From Yamadazyma tenuis (lineage: Eukaryota > Ascomycota > Pichiomycetes > Serinales > Debaryomycetaceae), in the NCBI RefSeq assembly GCF_029203305.1, contig NC_089465.1:186001-250000 (forward strand): a DNA stretch of 64,000 nt, read 5' to 3'. A model generated the notes under the pieces. The model was not told the origin of the DNA. It saw only the letters and a program-made list of their open reading frames with translations, and did no database searches. Of this stretch, positions 54,815 to 64,000 are shown piece by piece. The translations under genes were made by a program, and so were the position numbers. Position 1 is the first letter of the stretch, and each line of letters starts with the position of its first letter.

Positions 54815-56746
54815 ATGGAGAACTTTAACGACGACTTGTATCCTTTGGCGCTCTTGATGGATGAGTTGAAACACGACGATGTCAGCAATCGAGTCCAGGC
54901 CATGCAAAAAGTGGACACCATTGCCATGGCGCTTGGCCCCGAACGCACCATCAATGAATTACTACCATTTTTAAACGATGTGGCCCAGGACGACGAGGAA
55001 GAAGTGTTCGCCGTATTGGCCACCAAGTTGGGCGACTTCATCCCGTTGATTGGAGGCCACCAGAATTGTGAACCCTTGATTCAAATCTTGTTGCATTTGG
55101 CTCCCATTGAAGAACCCATTGTTAGGGACAAGGCCATCGCTTCCTTGAACAACATCAGCACCGAATTGACCAACGAGGAGGTGTTTGAAATCTTCTTGCC
55201 CATCATCCGAGATTTAAGTCAGGGTAATTGGTTCTCCAAGAGAATTGCCAGTTGTGGATTGTATAAATCTGTGGTTGTAAGAGTGGAAGCTCCTGTCAGA
55301 CAAGAGTTATTGGCGTTGTTTTTGAAGTTGGTCACTGATGACGGCCCCATGGTTAGAAGAAGTGCTGCCACCAACTTGCCTGCCATCATAAACAAGTTGA
55401 CTGATTTTACTGGAATCGATGCTAATGATCCCAACAAAGTCACCAACAAAGACTGGGAAATCATCAGCCAAATGTTCCAAAGCTTGATCAATGATGATCA
55501 AGACTCGGTCAAGTTCTTGAGCATTGATGTGTTGATTTCGATTTTGGAGTACTTTCAAAAGATCCAGGACCAAAGTCATAACTCAGATTTTTTGGTCAAC
55601 TCGTTGAAATTGATGTCTGATGAAAGCTGGAGAGTTAGATACACTGCGGCAGACAGATTCAACAGAATTGCCGAGAACTTTGGTAATGAAGAGGCCAAAT
55701 TGACCAAATTGATTGAGCCTTTTATTTCTTTGATGAAGGATAATGAAGGAGAAGTCAGAAAGGCCATTGCTAAGCAATTACCAGCATTCTGCAAACTGTT
55801 GAACAAATACGAAGCCTTGAAACCAACCATCTTAAACAAGATTTTGCCCGTGGTTAACGAGTTAAGTCAAGACCCTCAAGAAAATGTTAGAAGTTCATTG
55901 GCATTAAACATTACTGAGTTGTCATCCATTTTGTCCAAACAATCCACCATTGATAAATTATTACCTATTTTCCTCAACATGTTGAAGGATGAATTTCCCG
56001 ATGTGAGATTGAACATCATTTCGAATTTATCGATAGTAAACGAAACCATCGGCATAAACTTGTTAACCACCAGTTTGTTACCTGCCATCACTGAATTGGC
56101 CCAGGATTCTAAATGGAGAGTCAGATTGGCCATCATCGAATACATTCCAAAGTTGGCTGACCAGCTAGGAGAAGAATTCTTTAACAAGGAATTGTTAACC
56201 TTGTGCTTGTCATGGTTATGGGATTCTGTGTATGCTATAAGAGAAGCGTCAGTGAAGAATTTGAGAAAGATCACAGAGATTTTTGGTTCGGCTTGGGCTG
56301 ACAAGTACATCATAGATAAGTTGGTTTCGATCAAGAACAACACTCACAGTTCAACATTAAACAATAATGACAACAATGATGATACAATTCATGACGATAA
56401 TGATAATGATGAAATTAATATTGATTTTGCAAGCTTTATTATAAGAATAACTTGTGTGTTTGCTTTGAATGAGTTGATTCCTGTATTAGACCACCAAATT
56501 ATAACCGAAAAGGTGTTACCTTTCTTGAACGACTTGATTGATGACAAAGTACCAAACATCAGATTCAATTTGGCCACAAGCTATTTGCGCATTTCCGAAA
56601 CATTGGCTGGGAAGCAAGGTGATAGCCCTGTTATTGAACAAAATGTGTTGAAGAACTTGGATATTTTGGTTAACGATAACGACTCCGATGTTAGATATTT
56701 TGCTTCGAAATCCATTGACTCGATTAAAGAGTTATTAGCTGTCTAA
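54815..56746 (+). CDS. TPD3: TPD3, scaffold (A) subunit of protein phosphatase 2A, 643 aa
   Basis: The PP2A A subunit is a horseshoe of 15 HEAT repeats that holds the catalytic and regulatory subunits. The N-terminus NDDLYPLALLMDELKHDDVS is typical. Repeats run to the end, for instance DPQENVRSSLALNITELSSI, DEFPDVRLNIISNLSIVNET, DSKWRVRLAIIEYIPKLADQ and SWLWDSVYAIREASVKNLRK, all close to human PPP2R1A. A Asn/Asp-rich insert (NNNDNNDDTIHDDNDNDEI) breaks one repeat near residue 515. Length matches S. cerevisiae Tpd3 (635 aa). Codon use is AT-ending and biased, suggesting good expression. Confidence 0.95.
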   Translation: MENFNDDLYPLALLMDELKHDDVSNRVQAMQKVDTIAMALGPERTINELLPFLNDVAQDDEEEVFAVLATKLGDFIPLIGGHQNCEPLIQILLHLAPIEEPIVRDKAIASLNNISTELTNEEVFEIFLPIIRDLSQGNWFSKRIASCGLYKSVVVRVEAPVRQELLALFLKLVTDDGPMVRRSAATNLPAIINKLTDFTGIDANDPNKVTNKDWEIISQMFQSLINDDQDSVKFLSIDVLISILEYFQKIQDQSHNSDFLVNSLKLMSDESWRVRYTAADRFNRIAENFGNEEAKLTKLIEPFISLMKDNEGEVRKAIAKQLPAFCKLLNKYEALKPTILNKILPVVNELSQDPQENVRSSLALNITELSSILSKQSTIDKLLPIFLNMLKDEFPDVRLNIISNLSIVNETIGINLLTTSLLPAITELAQDSKWRVRLAIIEYIPKLADQLGEEFFNKELLTLCLSWLWDSVYAIREASVKNLRKITEIFGSAWADKYIIDKLVSIKNNTHSSTLNNNDNNDDTIHDDNDNDEINIDFASFIIRITCVFALNELIPVLDHQIITEKVLPFLNDLIDDKVPNIRFNLATSYLRISETLAGKQGDSPVIEQNVLKNLDILVNDNDSDVRYFASKSIDSIKELLAV

Positions 56747-56793
56747 ATGCTTATTCTTATTTTCTGTATACATTAAATATCATATACTCCTGT

Positions 56794-57366
56794 TCAAATG
56801 CTTTCTCCTTGTTTCTGTGCCAACTTGTCAAAATCAAAATCAAACGAACTACCACATCCACACGCAGATGTGGTATAAGGAGATTCAACTACTTTAAATT
56901 GACTCCCTATAAGTTCGGTCGTATAGTCAAGTTTGGAGTCTTGCAAGATCTGGAGAGAGCTCTCATCAATGACTATCTGGGCGTTCAGCGGTGATGATCT
57001 CTTGAATACTAGCAAATCGGGATTGTTCGTCAATTCTTCTTTTAAGTCTGTCAATTTAATATCATACTGGAATCCGTGGCACCCGCCACTTTCCACTTTT
57101 ATGAGTAACACAGAGTTTGGATTGTTGTCTTTTTCTGCTATCAGGCTTAGTTTCTGTCCGGCTCTTTCTGTAATGGCAATCTTCATGTTTGTTTGACCAC
57201 TCACCAATCTGGTCTTTGCAAAATCGTTAACCGCCGGCTTGAGGGTGGCCGCTTTTAATGTTCTGGGTTCGACTGAGTATAGCCTCCTAGTAGGATAAAT
57301 GGGTACCCGAATGGGCCTCACGGGCCTTAAAAGATGTATACTTCTTCTGATGGTAGCAGCGTACAT
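56794..57366 (-). CDS. ISA2: ISA2, mitochondrial A-type iron-sulfur cluster assembly protein, 190 aa
   Basis: Mitochondrial carrier needed for 4Fe-4S proteins such as aconitase and lipoate synthase. N-terminal presequence rich in Arg (RRSIHLLRPVRPIRVPIY). The A-type fold follows: IAITERAGQKLSLIAE, VESGGCHGFQYDIKL (first Cys) and the C-terminal SACGCGSSFDFD (Cys-x-Cys), giving the three conserved cysteines. IVIDESSLQILQDSKLDY and ELIGSQFKV lie between. ISA2 is preferred over ISA1 because of GGCHGFQY and the C-terminal CGCGSSFD. Length close to S. cerevisiae Isa2 (185 aa). Convergent with TPD3, 47 bp between stops. Confidence 0.93.
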   Translation of the reverse strand: MYAATIRRSIHLLRPVRPIRVPIYPTRRLYSVEPRTLKAATLKPAVNDFAKTRLVSGQTNMKIAITERAGQKLSLIAEKDNNPNSVLLIKVESGGCHGFQYDIKLTDLKEELTNNPDLLVFKRSSPLNAQIVIDESSLQILQDSKLDYTTELIGSQFKVVESPYTTSACGCGSSFDFDFDKLAQKQGESI

Positions 57367-57483
57367 TAGTAATTTTTATGATTACTTTAGATGACATTTG
57401 TTAGGCTAGTCTAGTGCGAAAAAGATCGCACTCAGGGTAAAGACAGATTTATAAGCTTACAGCTACAAACACTATAAAACAAA

Positions 57484-59775
57484 CTATTGGGTGCTGTCGT
57501 TGGCAATTCTCCAGGTGCTCAATAGGTCAAGGTAGGCCCAGTTAGATTTGGGTCCTTCCATACCCCAGGCAACGTATCTCCAGTGCCAGAAACATCCTAC
57601 CACAACACCAAAAAACAGCGAATATACGCCAACATAGATCAAGTTGAGGGCCCTACTACTAGACTTTCTCAAAGGAGTGGTCAAATGTTCAATCAAGAAA
57701 CAAAGAATCATCATGGCAAAGTATAATGCAGGCAAGTAGTGATGCACGTAGGTAACTCTTCCCATGATGACAAATGGTACAAAGTGCAACCCCCAACCGA
57801 ACATTGGATAGATACCTCCCATGATGAACAACTTCAACTTGTGCAGTTGACCATCAAAGTCGTTGAATTGTCTTTGCCATCTGAGCAAGTACCACAACAC
57901 CAAGCCGGCAAAAAACACCACTCCCGCGGTGGAGGGCCAGGTGGTAGCAGGGGATCCGATCAAAAAGTACTTTACTTTATCGTTGGCCCAAGAACATAAT
58001 CTGATTCCAACGTGTAAAGTAGGCCATTCCCAAGCGGAAGAGGCCAAGTCATCTTGTTTTTCATAGTCGGGTACCAAGGCATTGTTAGTGGCCATCATGG
58101 CCAAGTTTAATTGAATAAAGTCTCTAATAAAACGAGTTTTGGGTAACTTAAAGTCTTCTGGAGGTGGAGGCAATAACGTGTTGACGTGACTCTCAATGTT
58201 CCACCAGGTTCTCTTGTCCTTTTTAAAAGGGTCTTTGAAACAGGCCACTTCACCTTGTCTGAACCCCCAGGCTGGCAACGACGCGCCGGTAACTCCCAAG
58301 TAACAGTTCATTACCGTGTTCTTGAATCTGACAGAACTGGTTAATGGGTGAAGTTTATCCTTGTCTTCATCTCCACTTTGTTCAACAATCTCAATGACCC
58401 AATTGTCCTTATTATCACCGATAGTCTGGTTCCCATACCCGGCAACTTCATAATGATTCTTGGTGACTGGAGCTTGAACATTGTGAGAGTGCAAGTTTCT
58501 ACCAGTCATTGGGTGAAGTAATCTGACCACCATTCCTTCAACAACGTATTCGAGGTCCTTGTTTTCTTGGGGATCAAAGTGATCTAATCCTCTAGCTCTC
58601 TGGAAAACCCAATTATTATTCGAGTCCTTGTGGGAATATGTGGTCACTTGCTGTTGCTTGGAACCTTCAGGAAAAGCTTGGACGTGAGAGTGTAATAAGC
58701 CACCAGTCAAACCCTGATTCTTCAAGGTAATAACCGAATGGCCGACAGTGACATCTCTTGGACCACCGCCCACATCAGAACCAACCAAGTTGGCTTGAAA
58801 CAACGAAGACATGTTGGCATCTCCAGTTCCAGACTTATACAACAAATCGAAATGCACCTTGAAACAAGTCAAGAAAATTAATAAAGGAACCACAATCAAT
58901 CCGATAATCCTGGCCGACCAATGATAGAAGTATTTGGTCCAAGAAATAGATTTATCCCCGAACTTGTTCCACAAGTCAACGATTGTGTAAATTCCCACTA
59001 AAGTAGTAACAAATAATCCCACCATCTTAACCGAGCAAGTACATCCGATGGAGAAACCTGTCAACAACAACCATTTCCACCATTTTCTCGAGAACCATTT
59101 ATCAGGCTTCTCGTTTAAGTTGTGAAATCTCAGGAAACAGAACACGGTTGCAACAGTGAAAAATAACAACATGGAGTCCAACAAAATGAACCGTCCCAAA
59201 GTCACGTAACTCAATTCCAAACATACCATGGTGGTGAATAACCAAGTAGTAATGGTCTGAAATCCGATTTCCTTGAAGGTGTAGTACGCCAAAGGCACAC
59301 ACAAACTAGAAAACACGGCGTTGAAAACTCTCATCTTGGTGTAGTCGATGTAGTCGGGAAATTTTTCACCACTTGGGAAGTCCCATGAACCGTTGTAGCC
59401 GGCAATGTAACCAGACAATCCCACCAACATCTTCCCTAAAGGAGGGTGGACATCATGGTAAAACTCGTGTCTCAAGTAGTAAGAACCAAACTTTCCAAAG
59501 TGGGCTTCGTCCCACACAACACTGTCGTTAATCAGGATTCTGTACAATCTAACGACAAACGAAAGAGCTGTGAAGAAGATTGGTGCAAACCAACTTTCAA
59601 ATGAAGCTAATGCGCTGTTGAACTCTTGAGCTTCATTTTCCTGCTCCAATTTTGCGTCTCCGGCATCGATTTCTTCGCCATCAGGGATGGGGGTACTTTC
59701 ATTAGCCTCCCTGACCTTCGATCTGGTCCGACGACTCAACCCCTCAGTGCTGTTAACGTCGACACTGGAAGACAT
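57484..59775 (-). CDS. PMT2: PMT2, protein O-mannosyltransferase of the ER, 763 aa
   Basis: GT39 enzyme that moves mannose from dolichyl-phosphate-mannose to Ser/Thr of secretory proteins, working as a Pmt1-Pmt2 pair. Start at ATG 59773-59775 ([12 protein letters not shown]); a longer TTG frame is ignored. The catalytic acidic pair is D89/E90 in [20 protein letters not shown], followed by [20 protein letters not shown]. Three MIR motifs occupy the lumenal loop (about 325-520): [40 protein letters not shown] and the part with [17 protein letters not shown]. About ten membrane helices. [20 protein letters not shown] near the end matches Pmt2. CGCGCG lies 39 bp upstream. A small frame further upstream faces the same way. 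Confidence 0.95.
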   Translation of the reverse strand: MSSSVDVNSTEGLSRRTRSKVREANESTPIPDGEEIDAGDAKLEQENEAQEFNSALASFESWFAPIFFTALSFVVRLYRILINDSVVWDEAHFGKFGSYYLRHEFYHDVHPPLGKMLVGLSGYIAGYNGSWDFPSGEKFPDYIDYTKMRVFNAVFSSLCVPLAYYTFKEIGFQTITTWLFTTMVCLELSYVTLGRFILLDSMLLFFTVATVFCFLRFHNLNEKPDKWFSRKWWKWLLLTGFSIGCTCSVKMVGLFVTTLVGIYTIVDLWNKFGDKSISWTKYFYHWSARIIGLIVVPLLIFLTCFKVHFDLLYKSGTGDANMSSLFQANLVGSDVGGGPRDVTVGHSVITLKNQGLTGGLLHSHVQAFPEGSKQQQVTTYSHKDSNNNWVFQRARGLDHFDPQENKDLEYVVEGMVVRLLHPMTGRNLHSHNVQAPVTKNHYEVAGYGNQTIGDNKDNWVIEIVEQSGDEDKDKLHPLTSSVRFKNTVMNCYLGVTGASLPAWGFRQGEVACFKDPFKKDKRTWWNIESHVNTLLPPPPEDFKLPKTRFIRDFIQLNLAMMATNNALVPDYEKQDDLASSAWEWPTLHVGIRLCSWANDKVKYFLIGSPATTWPSTAGVVFFAGLVLWYLLRWQRQFNDFDGQLHKLKLFIMGGIYPMFGWGLHFVPFVIMGRVTYVHHYLPALYFAMMILCFLIEHLTTPLRKSSSRALNLIYVGVYSLFFGVVVGCFWHWRYVAWGMEGPKSNWAYLDLLSTWRIANDSTQ

Positions 59776-59959
59776 AAGGTTATACGTGTTTAAATTTTTC
59801 AGTTCACTCAAAACGCGCGGTTTGTTTAGTTCCAAGCTAATTTTTCTGGGAACCAATCGTGGCACTAATACTAATCCTGTGAATAAAGCAAACTGCTTCC
59901 CTTGGTGCACGGCTATTTTATCGAAGGTAAGAGGTAAAGACAACAGATTCTGTACGTAG

Positions 59960-60219
59960 TTATTTCTTCGTGAATCTATTTCCTGCTGTGCCTTTCACGG
60001 GTTGGTCTTCTCTATCATGTAAGAATGGGTTAACTATGGTAATGATGAACTCTACGATCGTGAAAATGATGAGTCCAGTACGCAAGTCTCGTAATCTCCA
60101 AAAAACCAAAAGAGCTAAATAATCAGAGTTGGTCTGCCGTGGACTTTACAGAGGACTACACTCAAGAAACGAATAATCCTATTTTTTCCAGTAACCTTAA
60201 AGGGATCCAACGAAAACAT
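59960..60219 (-). CDS. Hidden small membrane-protein gene, structure unclear (intron or frameshift)
   Basis: Two overlapping minus-strand frames suggest one small gene. The 3' frame (60145 to stop at 59960-59962) has no ATG but looks strongly protein-like: a hydrophobic segment [20 protein letters not shown], then [20 protein letters not shown] and a basic end. The 5' frame starts at ATG 60217-60219 ([19 protein letters not shown]) and stops at 60115. Joining needs an intron or a frame change; a 62 nt interval with GT...CAG ends (about 60195-60134) would restore the frame, but its GTTACT donor is not consensus and no branch point is seen. The TTCGCAGCCA palindrome stands 86 bp upstream of this ATG. 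Family not recognised. Confidence 0.4.
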
Positions 60220-60304
60220 GATAATGAGGCTCCGAAGATGGGCCATATTCTTTGAATTGTTTCTAAGTTCATTATATTTTGTTCCTTGTATAGATATTCA
60301 CCTG

Positions 60305-60330
60305 TTCGCAGCCACATAATTGGCTGCGAA
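60305..60330. promoter_or_regulatory. Perfect palindrome of the TTCGCAGCCA motif
   Basis: TTCGCAGCCA (60305-60314), spacer CATAAT, TGGCTGCGAA (60321-60330). Ten matched bases per arm with no mismatch. It lies upstream of the small minus-strand gene and PMT2, and beyond the 3' end of the ABC transporter. Confidence 0.75.
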
Positions 60331-60518
60331 ACTCATTTGCGGCGGTCGGAAAGTGCCACTTCACCTTCTTCATCAATTCTGCTCTCATACTCGTACAATC
60401 TCTAAACCTATCCTCGCATAAAGTCAGTTTGACTCACACACTAACAGTGAAATTCTTTGTGATATTAATTAACATAGCAAGGCCTAAATGGGGATATAAT
60501 TATATACAGACGATCAGT

Positions 60519-63500
60519 CTATGTTTTTCTTTGCCTGGACTTTTTTGGCACACGAGTAAGCCAGTATAAGAAAAGAGCCAAAATGTAATCAATAATGATA
60601 AAGGCAATGAAAATTCCCATATCTCTGTATCTTTTATCAAAGTTGGAACCAATTGCGGCTAAAAACTGGTCAGTGGAGGACATTTTACAAAAGTTGCACT
60701 CTGTGGTCGAAGAGGGTTCAGTTAAGTATCCTCCTCCAATACTAGCAATGTAATCCTTCATATACTCGGCACAGGTAGATCCTTCTGGTGGGAGGAACGT
60801 AGTCAACTCCTTGTCTGAGCATGTGACATCAGATTCCGCCAAAGCGGTAGATAATAAGGCACTCACAAAATAGGTGAATGGGTTGCACCTGTACATGAAA
60901 ATCCAGAATCCAGGCATAGCGCTCAGTGAAGCCAAAACCCCACAGAACATAAGACAGAAGGAGAACATCAAGTTAGCCAAGTTACCAGCATTATCTTCGA
61001 TTTCATTGAAAGAAATCACAAGCTGGGCCATACTGGAAGAGTAGACGTAGAACAAGCAAAGAAGCCACCATGCCAATGCTCCTCTCAGGTTTACACTGTC
61101 AGTTGGAACAGCATTGTTGTAGTAACCGATAGGATAGTACCAGCAGAAAAAAGTGACAGTTCCAGCAGCAAATGCCCATGGGATTTCAGCAGTGATTTGG
61201 GCAAGAAAGAATGCAATCCAACTGAATGTTTTAGCAGGTCTCTCTCTCACTTCGTATAGGTCTCTTTGTTTCACAAAAATTGGAAGATATTGGGTAACCA
61301 AGGTTTGGAAAATTGTCAACATCATAAAAATGGAGAACATTTGATTCTGTAATCCTTGCAACGACTTGTCAGCTTTGAAAAAAGAGAATCCATTCATGAG
61401 TGAGGTGGCAATAACCATAATGAATTTGGAGTACAAATAATTGTTGGTTCTCCAGTATTGCTGGAACACCCTTTTAGTAACAATAAAATACTGTTTGTAG
61501 ATTGCCGTGGCATACGAGTTGAGATCATCTTTCGATTGGTCTCTGGGCAACTTAGACAATTCGGTTTCCATATGGTTCAATTCATTTTGTACATCCAGGT
61601 ATTCTGTAGAGTTTTTCCATACCTGGTGATAGTCTTGATTAGCATGAGATCCAGGAGCAGCTCCAACAATTTCTAACATCCATTCTGCAGGGTTTGCATC
61701 AGGAGGACACTTGTGAGCACCATATTTTTCAAAGTAGTCAATCAAGGTTTTACACTCTTCACCCAAATCTCCGAAGTAAACAGTTTGACCACCTTTCTGT
61801 AAAAACAACAACCTATCAAACTCTTTCAATAAAATAGCAGAAGGCTGGTGAATAGTACATAAGATAGCTTGTCCGTGATCAGCCAACTTTCTAATCAACT
61901 TACAAATGGACCAAGCTGTTTGAGAATCTAAACCAGAAGTAGGTTCATCCAAGAACACCAAAAGCTTTGGCTTGGCAACTAACTCCACAGCAATAGTTAA
62001 TCTCTTTCTTTGCTCAACATTCAAACCTTCACCAGCAACACCAACAACTGCATCAGCGTAACTCTCCATTTCCAACAACTTAATGATGTATTCCACATAA
62101 TTATCCTTCTCTGCTTTTGAAACAGAATCAGGTTGTCTCAAGTAAGCTGAAAATCTCAAGGATTCTTTGACAGTGGCAGTTTCCAAATGTAAATCTTGTT
62201 GTTGAACATACCCGATAGATCTTTGGAAAGAAGAATCTAATTCGTGACCATTCACCATTCTGGTTCCATTTGTGATCTTTCCTACGGTCAATCTCTCACT
62301 CAAAGCATTTAACAATGTAGTCTTACCAGCACCTGAAGCACCCATCAATGCAGTTACTTGTCCAGGTTTGACCCATCCATCAACTCCATTCAAGATGGTT
62401 CTAGTTTCTTTCTTGATATCGATTTCGTAAGTCAAATGTCTCCAGTGGAAAATGTTTTCATTCTTGGCGATGAACTTTTCATCCAAGCTTTCATCGCTGT
62501 TTGAAGCCTCAAAAGCAGTATTTTTTTCACTGCCACCAGATTCAATATCGTTAACAGCCTTCAATTTTCTCAACTTACTTCTTTGGAACAATAATATTTC
62601 ACCCTTTTGTCTAGCACCTTTATTGTACTCACAAAGAACAAGGTAAGAACCTAAGAAGAAAAGAAGGAAAATGATGTTGATACCGAAATTTCTCCAGGCA
62701 TGACCCCACTCATATTGGTAAGATTCGTAAATATACCTATCACCGTTAACATATTTAGCACCAAGTTCAGCACCAACGACACTACAAGCGATGGAAGTTC
62801 CATTGGTAGGGTATCCAGGGCCACTTGGAGTATAACCATCACACTTATACTCTCTTCCATGAAACTCATTAGCAATCAAAGATTCAAAAGTATAAGAAAT
62901 AGGATCCAAATACTTTATCCACTTTGACCATCCAAGCATATTAGGATAGGGAATAACAAACCCAGTATAAATAACAAGAATCAACAACATGACACCTGCA
63001 GGAGTCATAGCTTGAGATAAGGTCTTAGTGGCAGCACCCAAAGTTCTGAAAATATGAGACATGGTTAAGGTTGCACTGAACCCCATCAAGATGAAAAAGA
63101 AGAAAGCTCCGGGTTGTCTCTTCAAATTACACATAAAGTAGATCACCAAGTTGAAGGCAACACTCGAGATAAGCTTGGCAGGAAGTTCAAAAAGAATAGA
63201 CGCAAATGCATCAGCTGAGGGGTGATACAAAGCGTATGTCTTATGTTTCTCCACAATAGGTCTAGCCTCGTACAAACTGAAGACTTCCAAAATGGAAGAA
63301 AAGGCATTAACCAACGTGGCAAAAAAAAGAATTGCAGTTCTGTAGTAAAATGACGAAGTTACAGCTGGTAAATTGTAAAAAACCGATGAAATAATCAAGG
63401 ACATGATAACATTACCTACAACTTGGAAAATACTAATGGAAGGATTACCAACAAACCGCAAGTAATTTCTATGGAAAATGTATTTCACTTGCATACCATA

Positions 63501-64000
63501 CGAGACTGTGTATGGAGAACCAGGTCTGGCTGACTTGGCCTGTCTGGCACGATGCATTGCTTGGAATTCACTTTTGTGGTCTTTCTTTTCTATTAAGTAC
63601 TGATCGATCTCAGTAAGCAAATCGGCTCTTTGGGGAGAGGCACGCCAGTAATCATAAAATTCCTTTGGCGTCACAGGAACCTTTCCTTCAAAGCCTGACA
63701 TGGTGACTCTTTCCGCAGGACTAGTGATGGACGTCAAATAATCAGCAGTAGTCTGACGAGCAGGACATTCGAATCCCATATCAAGGAAATACTGTTTGGC
63801 AGTACGAGCACTTCCAAAGTAGATTTCATAACCTTCATACAACAAAAGCACCTTATCAAAACAATCGTAAGCATCTTGAGAACACTGATAGATAGCAATT
63901 AAAGGAGTAATCTTTTGAATTTTGGCTGAAGTCTGAAGAGCTCTAACAAATTCCAAGGCAGTAGCGGAATCTAATCCTCTGGTGGAATTATCCCAACATT
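60519..64000 (-). CDS. CDR/PDR-type full-size ABC transporter (cut by right edge)
   Basis: Plasma-membrane multidrug or lipid exporter of the pleiotropic drug resistance (ABCG) family, closest to Candida Cdr1/Cdr2. The frame is open to the window edge; about 1,160 C-terminal residues are seen and roughly 340 N-terminal ones are missing. Order: the end of NBD1 (RGLDSATALEFVRALQTSA, then PLIAIYQCSQDAYDCFDKVL), first membrane domain, NBD2 with Walker A LMGASGAGKTTLLNALSERL, signature GLNVEQRKRLTIAVELVAKP and Walker B VFLDEPTSGLDSQTAWSICK, second membrane domain with the large extracellular loop containing Cys pairs (NFCKMSSTDQF), and a basic tail RVPKKSRQRKT. Codons are AT-ending. CTG at 61596-61598 (STEY-x-DVQNE) is on a polar, variable site. 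Which paralogue (CDR1, SNQ2-like, other) is open; CDR-like is favoured. Confidence 0.92.
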   Translation of the reverse strand, partial: CWDNSTRGLDSATALEFVRALQTSAKIQKITPLIAIYQCSQDAYDCFDKVLLLYEGYEIYFGSARTAKQYFLDMGFECPARQTTADYLTSITSPAERVTMSGFEGKVPVTPKEFYDYWRASPQRADLLTEIDQYLIEKKDHKSEFQAMHRARQAKSARPGSPYTVSYGMQVKYIFHRNYLRFVGNPSISIFQVVGNVIMSLIISSVFYNLPAVTSSFYYRTAILFFATLVNAFSSILEVFSLYEARPIVEKHKTYALYHPSADAFASILFELPAKLISSVAFNLVIYFMCNLKRQPGAFFFFILMGFSATLTMSHIFRTLGAATKTLSQAMTPAGVMLLILVIYTGFVIPYPNMLGWSKWIKYLDPISYTFESLIANEFHGREYKCDGYTPSGPGYPTNGTSIACSVVGAELGAKYVNGDRYIYESYQYEWGHAWRNFGINIIFLLFFLGSYLVLCEYNKGARQKGEILLFQRSKLRKLKAVNDIESGGSEKNTAFEASNSDESLDEKFIAKNENIFHWRHLTYEIDIKKETRTILNGVDGWVKPGQVTALMGASGAGKTTLLNALSERLTVGKITNGTRMVNGHELDSSFQRSIGYVQQQDLHLETATVKESLRFSAYLRQPDSVSKAEKDNYVEYIIKLLEMESYADAVVGVAGEGLNVEQRKRLTIAVELVAKPKLLVFLDEPTSGLDSQTAWSICKLIRKLADHGQAILCTIHQPSAILLKEFDRLLFLQKGGQTVYFGDLGEECKTLIDYFEKYGAHKCPPDANPAEWMLEIVGAAPGSHANQDYHQVWKNSTEYLDVQNELNHMETELSKLPRDQSKDDLNSYATAIYKQYFIVTKRVFQQYWRTNNYLYSKFIMVIATSLMNGFSFFKADKSLQGLQNQMFSIFMMLTIFQTLVTQYLPIFVKQRDLYEVRERPAKTFSWIAFFLAQITAEIPWAFAAGTVTFFCWYYPIGYYNNAVPTDSVNLRGALAWWLLCLFYVYSSSMAQLVISFNEIEDNAGNLANLMFSFCLMFCGVLASLSAMPGFWIFMYRCNPFTYFVSALLSTALAESDVTCSDKELTTFLPPEGSTCAEYMKDYIASIGGGYLTEPSSTTECNFCKMSSTDQFLAAIGSNFDKRYRDMGIFIAFIIIDYILALFLYWLTRVPKKSRQRKT

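Overview
This is a 64 kb stretch of a nuclear chromosome from a budding yeast of the CTG-Ser1 group (Debaryomycetaceae/Metschnikowiaceae type). Almost all genes are intronless, are closely spaced on both strands, and match well-known yeast families. The group is read from the sequence: EFG1 is a regulator typical of that clade, and one in-frame CTG (18595-18597) falls in the APSES domain where the known fungal proteins have serine. Another CTG, in RAD26, falls on a Ser/Ala position. All CTG codons here should therefore be read as serine. The species cannot be fixed from this window.

Layout. 1-8.3 kb: the 3' end of SHQ1 (cut by the left edge), a polyglutamine protein, an AST1-like protein, an LMBR1-family membrane protein and the PP2C phosphatase PTC6. 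8.3-9.7 kb: a tandem duplication followed by a decayed coding region (one stop, one frameshift), possibly a relic of a double-stranded RNA virus capsid gene. 9.7-17.2 kb: RSM19 and DBP6 head to head, RAD26, AIM32. 17.2-25.9 kb: EFG1 with a long leader, then YET-family, MNR2, SUB1 and ARA2 genes on the minus strand. 26-35.6 kb: HOF1, RCH1, a GCY1-type reductase, CIR2 and GDS1. 37-44.7 kb: a JmjC/cupin protein, a G1 cyclin, OTU2 and CYC3. 44.9-57.4 kb: a PPR protein, ERF4, PUS4, an unrecognised protein, VTC5, a PMU1-like phosphatase, TPD3 and ISA2. 57.5-64 kb: PMT2, a hidden small membrane-protein frame, and a CDR/PDR-type ABC pump cut by the right edge.

The genes are mostly independent housekeeping loci. 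Mitochondrial functions are frequent (RSM19, AIM32, CIR2, CYC3, ISA2, the PPR protein, probably PTC6). Membrane and homeostasis genes include MNR2 (Mg), RCH1 (Ca), VTC5 (polyphosphate), PMT2, ERF4 and the ABC pump. Cell-cycle or morphogenesis genes are EFG1, HOF1, the cyclin and TPD3.

Two short motifs recur in the intergenic DNA. CGCGC-type elements lie within about 200 bp of more than a dozen start codons. The ten-base motif TTCGCAGCMA (M = A or C) occurs eight times, once as a perfect palindrome. No tRNA, rRNA, retrotransposon, LTR or CRISPR array was found. Many open frames here begin at TTG or GTG; I moved those genes to the first sensible ATG.
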